This document shows positions 59,263 through 64,000 of a DNA stretch of 64,000 nucleotides, one piece after another. The stretch covers positions 5,518,001 through 5,582,000 of the forward strand of contig NC_018218.1 of the NCBI RefSeq assembly GCF_000219625.1, written 5' to 3'. How positions within the stretch are numbered: the first letter of the stretch is position 1; each line of letters begins with the position of its first letter. The notes under the pieces were generated by a model. The model did not search any database, had not been told where the DNA came from, and saw nothing but the letters and a program-made list of their open reading frames with translations. A program made the translations under genes and the position numbers. This stretch comes from Zymoseptoria tritici IPO323. Lineage: Eukaryota; Ascomycota; Dothideomycetes; Mycosphaerellales; Mycosphaerellaceae.

Positions 59263-60932
59263 TCACACGCGGTGTTGTCCATCGTCCCTCTCTTCCGCCT
59301 CTCCATCCTCACCTCCGCCAACTTCAAACCCCTCCCTCTCCCTCGCCTCCTTCTCATCCACCGTCAACTCACACCTCGCCTTCGGAATCCTCACAAACAT
59401 AAACACCACCAACGCCACCGCCCCACACGCAAAATTAAACCAAAACACATTCTGATAACTCCTCTTCAACCCCTGCTCCTTCGTCTCCGAAGCAATCACC
59501 TCCGAGAACCCCAACAACACCGCGATCCCCAACTGCAAGATGACATTACTCAAGCTTCCTGCCAACCCTTGCTGTCGAGCGGGCAGGGAGGTGGAGAAGA
59601 AGATGTTGGCGACCGAGAAGATGAAGTCGATGGCTACCGTGGAGCAAATCATTGGTATGAAGAACCAGCGCCAGTAACCTGCGTCGGAAGGGGCGCAGGC
59701 GAGGATGGCGGACTCGATCATTATGGCGAACGCTGTGATTGCCATGAGGAGTTTCGTGGGGATGTGGTGGAGGAAGAGGCCGCCGAAGAGGGAGAGGAGA
59801 AGGCCGAGGACGCCGGTGGGGACGTACCAGGCTACGAGTTGCATGGGACCTACATTGAGGATGTTCATGGCGCTAAGGAGAAGGGTAAGTTGGGGTGAAG
59901 ATGGCGAGGGCACGGGAGAGCTTACAACAGGGTGGCGTAGAGGAGGTAAATCCCCAGCGGACCGTAGGCGAAGAACAGGCCGATGGTAAAGGGCAGCATG
60001 CCGCGGACTTTGAACATGGAGAACGGGAGAAGCGGCTGAGCGGCCACCCATCCTTCGATGTAAAAAGCTACACCGAGCAGCATCCAACCGAGCACGAAAG
60101 TGACGAGGATATACGGCGTCCTCCACCCATCCTCCGCATGGCTCGAGTCCGTAATAGCATACACCACCAAAATCAACCCCAACACGATCGCCGCACTGCC
60201 CCACCAATCCATCACAATTCCATTGTCTCGATGCGCCGCGACGTCAGACGGGATCGAGAAAACCGACACCACCGCCACGATAGACACGAAAATCGCTCCG
60301 AGCCAAAAGTACCACCTCCAAGTGAGATACTGTCCGGAAATCCCTGCGAAAAAGACACCCACGAAGAACCCAAAACTCGCCATCGCGCCGTAGATGAAAA
60401 ACACGAAATTCTTCCTCGGTCCGGGACGATACGTTGATCCGAGGAGTTGTAGTCCAGCGGGGAGGTAAGCTGCTGGTCCTAGACCTTGGAACGCACGCAG
60501 TACCACTAACATGGTATAATTCGTCGAGAAGCCGATGATGAGGGAGAGGACTGCGAACCAGGTTATCCCAGCGATGTAAATTGGATACCCGCCGTAGATG
60601 TCCCCTAGACGACCGAATGGCAGGAGAAACGCGGAGACGACGAGCGAGAAGGCGGAAGCGGGCCAGGTCGCGGCGGTAGAGGGGATGGCGAGGGAGGTTG
60701 TCACGGTTGGGAGGAGGATTGTGAAGCCGCAGACGAAGAATTCGGTCAGGAGTTGGGAGGTTGTTATGGAGAGGAGGAAGAGGACTTCATGGGTTGGGGT
60801 GGGGAGGAGGGAGGGGCGTTGGCGGGCGAGGCGGTGGAGTTGAGTTGATTCGGAGTCTTCGGTGGAGGGAGAGGAGGGTTGGGTGGTTGCGGGGGCTTTG
60901 GGGTCTTTCTTGGGGGAGTTTGAGAAGAGCAT
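59263..60932 (-). CDS. MFS transporter, DHA2 family (14 helices)
   Basis: Drug:proton antiporter-type exporter. Two exons: the first from MLFSNSPKKDPK at 60932 to about 59930 and the second to 59263, separated by a short intron near 59.9 kb where ILLYATLL gives way to LTLLLSAMN. Features: a Ser/Pro-rich cytosolic leader, TM1 with TILLPTVTTSLAIPSTAATW, GRLGDIYGGYPIY in the loop after TM2, VLRAFQGLGPAAYLP, TWRWYFWLG, a long helical core, and the C-terminal loop YQNVFWFNFACG. About 530 residues. The substrate is unknown. It is not close to a biosynthetic core gene. Confidence 0.9.
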
Positions 60933-61582
60933 GGTGGAGGATGCGGAATCTGGGTGTCTGGTGGTAGTGGACTGAGGCGTTCACACGAAGAGGACTGTAT
61001 ATAAGAAGTGTATATGAAGCAAATGGAAGACGGTATCCGAACAGAGACGACTGGGAAGGAGATGGATAGACGCTCGAAAGGCGAAAGAGAATCTCGCCCG
61101 CCAACACATACATTACCAATACCAAGCCTCTACTTGTCGTGAACTCTTCCGATCTGTTGTCTTTTGCAGAGCTTGCTGAGCAAGATGACGACCGTGACGA
61201 CCGTGACGACCGTGACGACCGTGAGGACCGGAAGCTGCCACTTACGATCCGGCTTATTGGTGCCTTTGGTCTCAGGATGATGGCCGAATACATTGTATAG
61301 CGACGACTGATGGAGAGTTCGAGTACGCGGGTGCGTAGTGAGAGATGGGGTTTAGGTTGAGGCGAAGGATGTTACGTCGGGTTCGACTTCTCGATGGAGT
61401 CATCGCTCGGGCTTGGCTTGTCTTGTGACAGCGTTTTCGAGGTTTGTCCTTGGGAAGGCGAAGACAATTGTTCGAGATGCACGAGTGAAGAAAATGCAAT
61501 GCAATCGAAGACCAACGATTGATTCGAATGTGAAAATCCGCAATCGAATAACGAGAGCTATGACCGCAGACGACTCCACCAT
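60933..61582. other. Intergenic region with minisatellite
   Basis: This 650-base gap holds the transporter promoter and the 3' end of the Cry-like/lectin gene. Apart from the 9-base tandem repeat at 61186-61230, nothing was recognised. Confidence 0.4.
61186..61230. repeat. 9-base minisatellite, five copies
   Basis: Four exact copies of TGACGACCG and a fifth with one change (TGAGGACCG). The period is a multiple of three, but the repeat lies outside any supported gene. Confidence 0.9.
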
Positions 61583-63225
61583 CTACCCCGTCTGTTCCAA
61601 CAGTGCCCTCGCAGCAGCGTCATCAAGCGGCGAGATGAGAACCTCTTTGCGCGAGAACACCACACCGAGCTGTTGAAGGAAGCCACGGTCCTGAGGCCGA
61701 GTTTCCGCATCCCCAGTCGCCCATCCATGGATGTATGCCAACCTCAGGCCAAAGTCTATGTTGATGTTGGTCAGCTCGTCGAGCAAGTTGTCCAAGTCAT
61801 TGCCGCCCGGCAGCCTGGAAGGTATCGTTGGCTGATTGGGATCACCCTGTTGAGGGTCTTTGATGCCAGCGATGATGAAGTTGGGATCCTCGACCAAGAA
61901 GCCACCTCCGTTGCCTCCAGCTCCAGCCCAGTAGCCGGTGAAATTTCCTCGGAATGCGATCGCGTCCACCACTTTTCCGACATTAGCCACGACGCGGTCG
62001 ATGCTGTGTCCCGGACCTAGCTCGATGGTCCTGACACTGCCTCCCTTCTTACCCCGAAGACCGGAGCTTTGGCCGCCATACCACACTTCGATACCGTCCA
62101 CCCCGTCCCAAGCGTGGATGTCGATTCTGGTGATGGGGCCGTGTTGCTCGTGGAATTCGCGGTCGTTGAAATGCTGCATCATTGCCGCGCCGCTTCCGGC
62201 GATTCCGCTTTCCATGAAGACTGTTCGGCCGATGGTGGCTAGATTCGCGTGCTGTTCAGCGGCAAAGTTTGGCCATATCAGTGATAGGCTGAGGTAGTTC
62301 TCCAATTGTCCGCGGTAAGTGATATCGACGTAGTCCCGCAGATTTTGAAAGTCCCTTTCAGCCTGATGATAGGTCTCATCATTGTCGCTGTATTCTTGAT
62401 CGAAGCCAGAAAAGCTATCGTTGACTTTGCACGTCTTGTACTGATTGAAGCTTTGGTTTGCGGGAACGTCAGCCGCTGGCCTCGTGCGCTGGGTGCCCTT
62501 GTTGCATGAACTTACGCATTATGACCCTGACTTGCCCAGTCAGTCCTAGAAACTTTCGACATGCGCCACTCCGTACATCGAGCTCTGATCTTGTCGATGC
62601 GACTGGTGTACTCTGCGATGGCATTGCGAAGCTTCTGCTTGTGCTTCTCTGCATCAACGTGCGGGTCTGCCGAGCCATACACCTTGTCCCAATAGAATGC
62701 TTGCTCACGCAGGACTGACAGATGCATAGTAGCCATCTGAACAAAGCATTGCATCGTCAACCAGGGTTCTTCGTTCTTGCAATACCAGGCTTTATTTGTA
62801 TCGAACCAGGACAGCAGAGAGTTCAGAAAGGCGTTTATCTGATCCGTGCCATAGCTGGTGTCACGGTAGGTCTGGAGAAGGTTCATCAGACCTTCAGTCC
62901 TGAGCTTGAGGTCTTTGGCGTCATGTTCTTCAATGAGTCCTTGGGCTAAGCTCTTGACTCCAGCCTCGATGTCTGTCCACTTCAGGGTCGGGTTCGCGGT
63001 ATCAGGCCATAGGATCCCCAAGGCCTTGGAGAGTATCGCGCCTGCTGTAGGGACCATGGACAGCCCTTCGCAAACGGCACCTTTCAGCAAGTCGTTGATA
63101 TCGATCGCCTGTATGAATGCCGGCAAAGCATCGGTTGCAGGAAATTTCGACGGGGGAGGGCATTTCACGAGCTCATGCCTGAGTCTCAGCACTGGTTCCT
63201 GCGTGTTCAGGCGCGTTGTGGTCAT
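61583..63225 (-). CDS. Cry-like helical pore-forming domain with jacalin-like lectin domain
   Basis: Putative pore-forming protein of a fungal delta-endotoxin-like group. Start at 63225; intron 62515-62451 (65 bases, GTAAGT donor) joins two exons in frame. The first exon (about 236 residues) is helical and resembles the Cry N-terminal domain: a hydrophobic GAILSKALGILWP segment, a central QCFVQMATMHLSVLR helix matching the family's conserved central helix, and AEYTSRI in the last helix. The second exon has a jacalin-type beta-prism segment: ITRIDIHAWDGVDGIEVWYGG, then GGSVRTIELG and VDAIAFRGN. About 520 residues. There is no signal peptide, as in soluble Cry-type proteins. Neither toxicity nor target is known; a role against invertebrates or competitors is inference from the families. 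Confidence 0.7.
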
Positions 63226-64000
63226 CTTTTTTCTGATTATTGGCGAAAGCTCGGAGACGTCAATGTATGATCGGATTTGACCGTCGAGGACTGCCGCTCA
63301 CTTCTACTTATACGTGCAGGCAGAAGCTGTTCAGCTCTGTCGTTCACGGAGCTTGCGAAATGGCTTGCATTTCAGCTGCGCCGCGTCTGTACATCTCAGC
63401 TGAGCACTGCAAGCTCGCTTGCGCTTGCATTCAGCTGAGGCTCAGGTTCGCCGACTTCGTAGGCCTGGTTTGAGCTCAGCAGATGATGTGGCTAGCATGA
63501 ATTACCTTGATGACTGCAAGACAGATCCGCATCGACTCCATGCTTTTGGTACTACGCGAATATCGACCCACAAATATCTTACGCCTGAAAGCAGACTGAT
63601 CGCTTCAAGGAGCTGGCGCTCGTATGATTCCGTAGGATGTGTTGGTATATGCATGGCGCCTGCACGATCGGATACCAGCCGCGCGAAGTTGCTACGATGC
63701 CGGCGAAGGCGCGTGTGTTCTCGTGGATCTCAGAGTCAGAGAGCTGTGCGTCAAGCAGCGAGATTACCACGGTGGGCTTCTTACAAGCTGCGTGCATGGT
63801 GGTCAAGGAGTCTCCTGGCAAATTTGAGGATGTGGTAGGAGCAGAATGCGAAGGTACTGCCCTGTGTTGTGGATCATTAGACTAACTATTAGTAAAGTGC
63901 ACGTAACTAGTGCTAAGGCATTCCTACACATAGATAGCTAAAGTAAGAATCTTACACTTAAGATTCTCTCTGCATAACAATATATACCTGCTAATTAGAG
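63226..64000. other. Right-edge region, mostly non-coding
   Basis: Contains the promoter of the Cry-like gene and AT-rich sequence over the last 120 bases. A minus-strand open frame at 63579-63821 (80 codons; internal words TMHAACKKPTVVISLLDAQ) looks somewhat protein-like and could be the 3' exon or a fragment of another gene, but it has no recognised domain. A perfect inverted repeat (AGAATCTTA / TAAGATTCT, spacer CACT) lies at 63946-63967. Confidence 0.35.

Noticed and set aside
59272..59898. Plus-strand 208-codon frame opposite the DHA2 transporter
   Set aside because: It is antisense to transmembrane segments; its His/Arg/Lys-rich composition is a codon mirror of the hydrophobic helices.

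Overview
This window is nuclear DNA of a filamentous ascomycete, most likely a Dothideomycete near Mycosphaerellaceae. That placement is an inference from gene content and style: GC-moderate sequence, introns of about 47-75 bases with GT..AG ends and CTAAC/CTGAC-type branch sites, and a dense mix of sugar transporters and secondary-metabolism genes. Nothing in it looks prokaryotic or organellar. Gene models below were built by hand from reading frames, splice sites and protein motifs; exon ends are exact where stated and approximate elsewhere.

Layout. (1) 1-5886 holds the 3' part of a very large, disordered, lysine-rich repeat protein whose 5' exons include a duplicated exon-intron unit. (2) 6934-20170 is a sugar/polyol metabolism neighbourhood: two sugar-porter MFS transporters, a zinc-dependent xylitol-dehydrogenase-type enzyme, two short-chain dehydrogenases (SDRs) and a dihydroxyacetone kinase, with a decayed gene at about 15.4-16.3 kb. 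(3) 20546-40697 is a secondary-metabolite gene cluster: a reducing polyketide synthase (KS-AT-DH-MT-inactive ER-KR-ACP-reductase), an SDR, a DHA2-type efflux pump, a cytochrome P450, a stand-alone enoyl reductase and a second SDR. This gene set matches the betaenone/decalin type of fungal polyketide pathway, in which an ER-less synthase borrows a separate enoyl reductase and releases an aldehyde through a terminal reductase.

(4) 40877-50639 holds an NLR-like N-terminal-domain gene with a reading-frame break, a secreted aspartic protease, a Harbinger-like MITE with a TTA target duplication, a Zn2Cys6 transcription factor, and a divergent DAL5-like transporter that contains a 13-base microexon. 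(5) 51961-60932 is mostly housekeeping: ammonium permease, tRNA ligase (TRL1) and ARF1, followed by another DHA2 transporter. (6) 61583-63225 encodes a two-part protein with a Cry delta-endotoxin-like helical N-terminal domain and a jacalin-like lectin domain, an unusual find in a fungus. The last 0.7 kb is AT-rich towards its end with little recognisable content.
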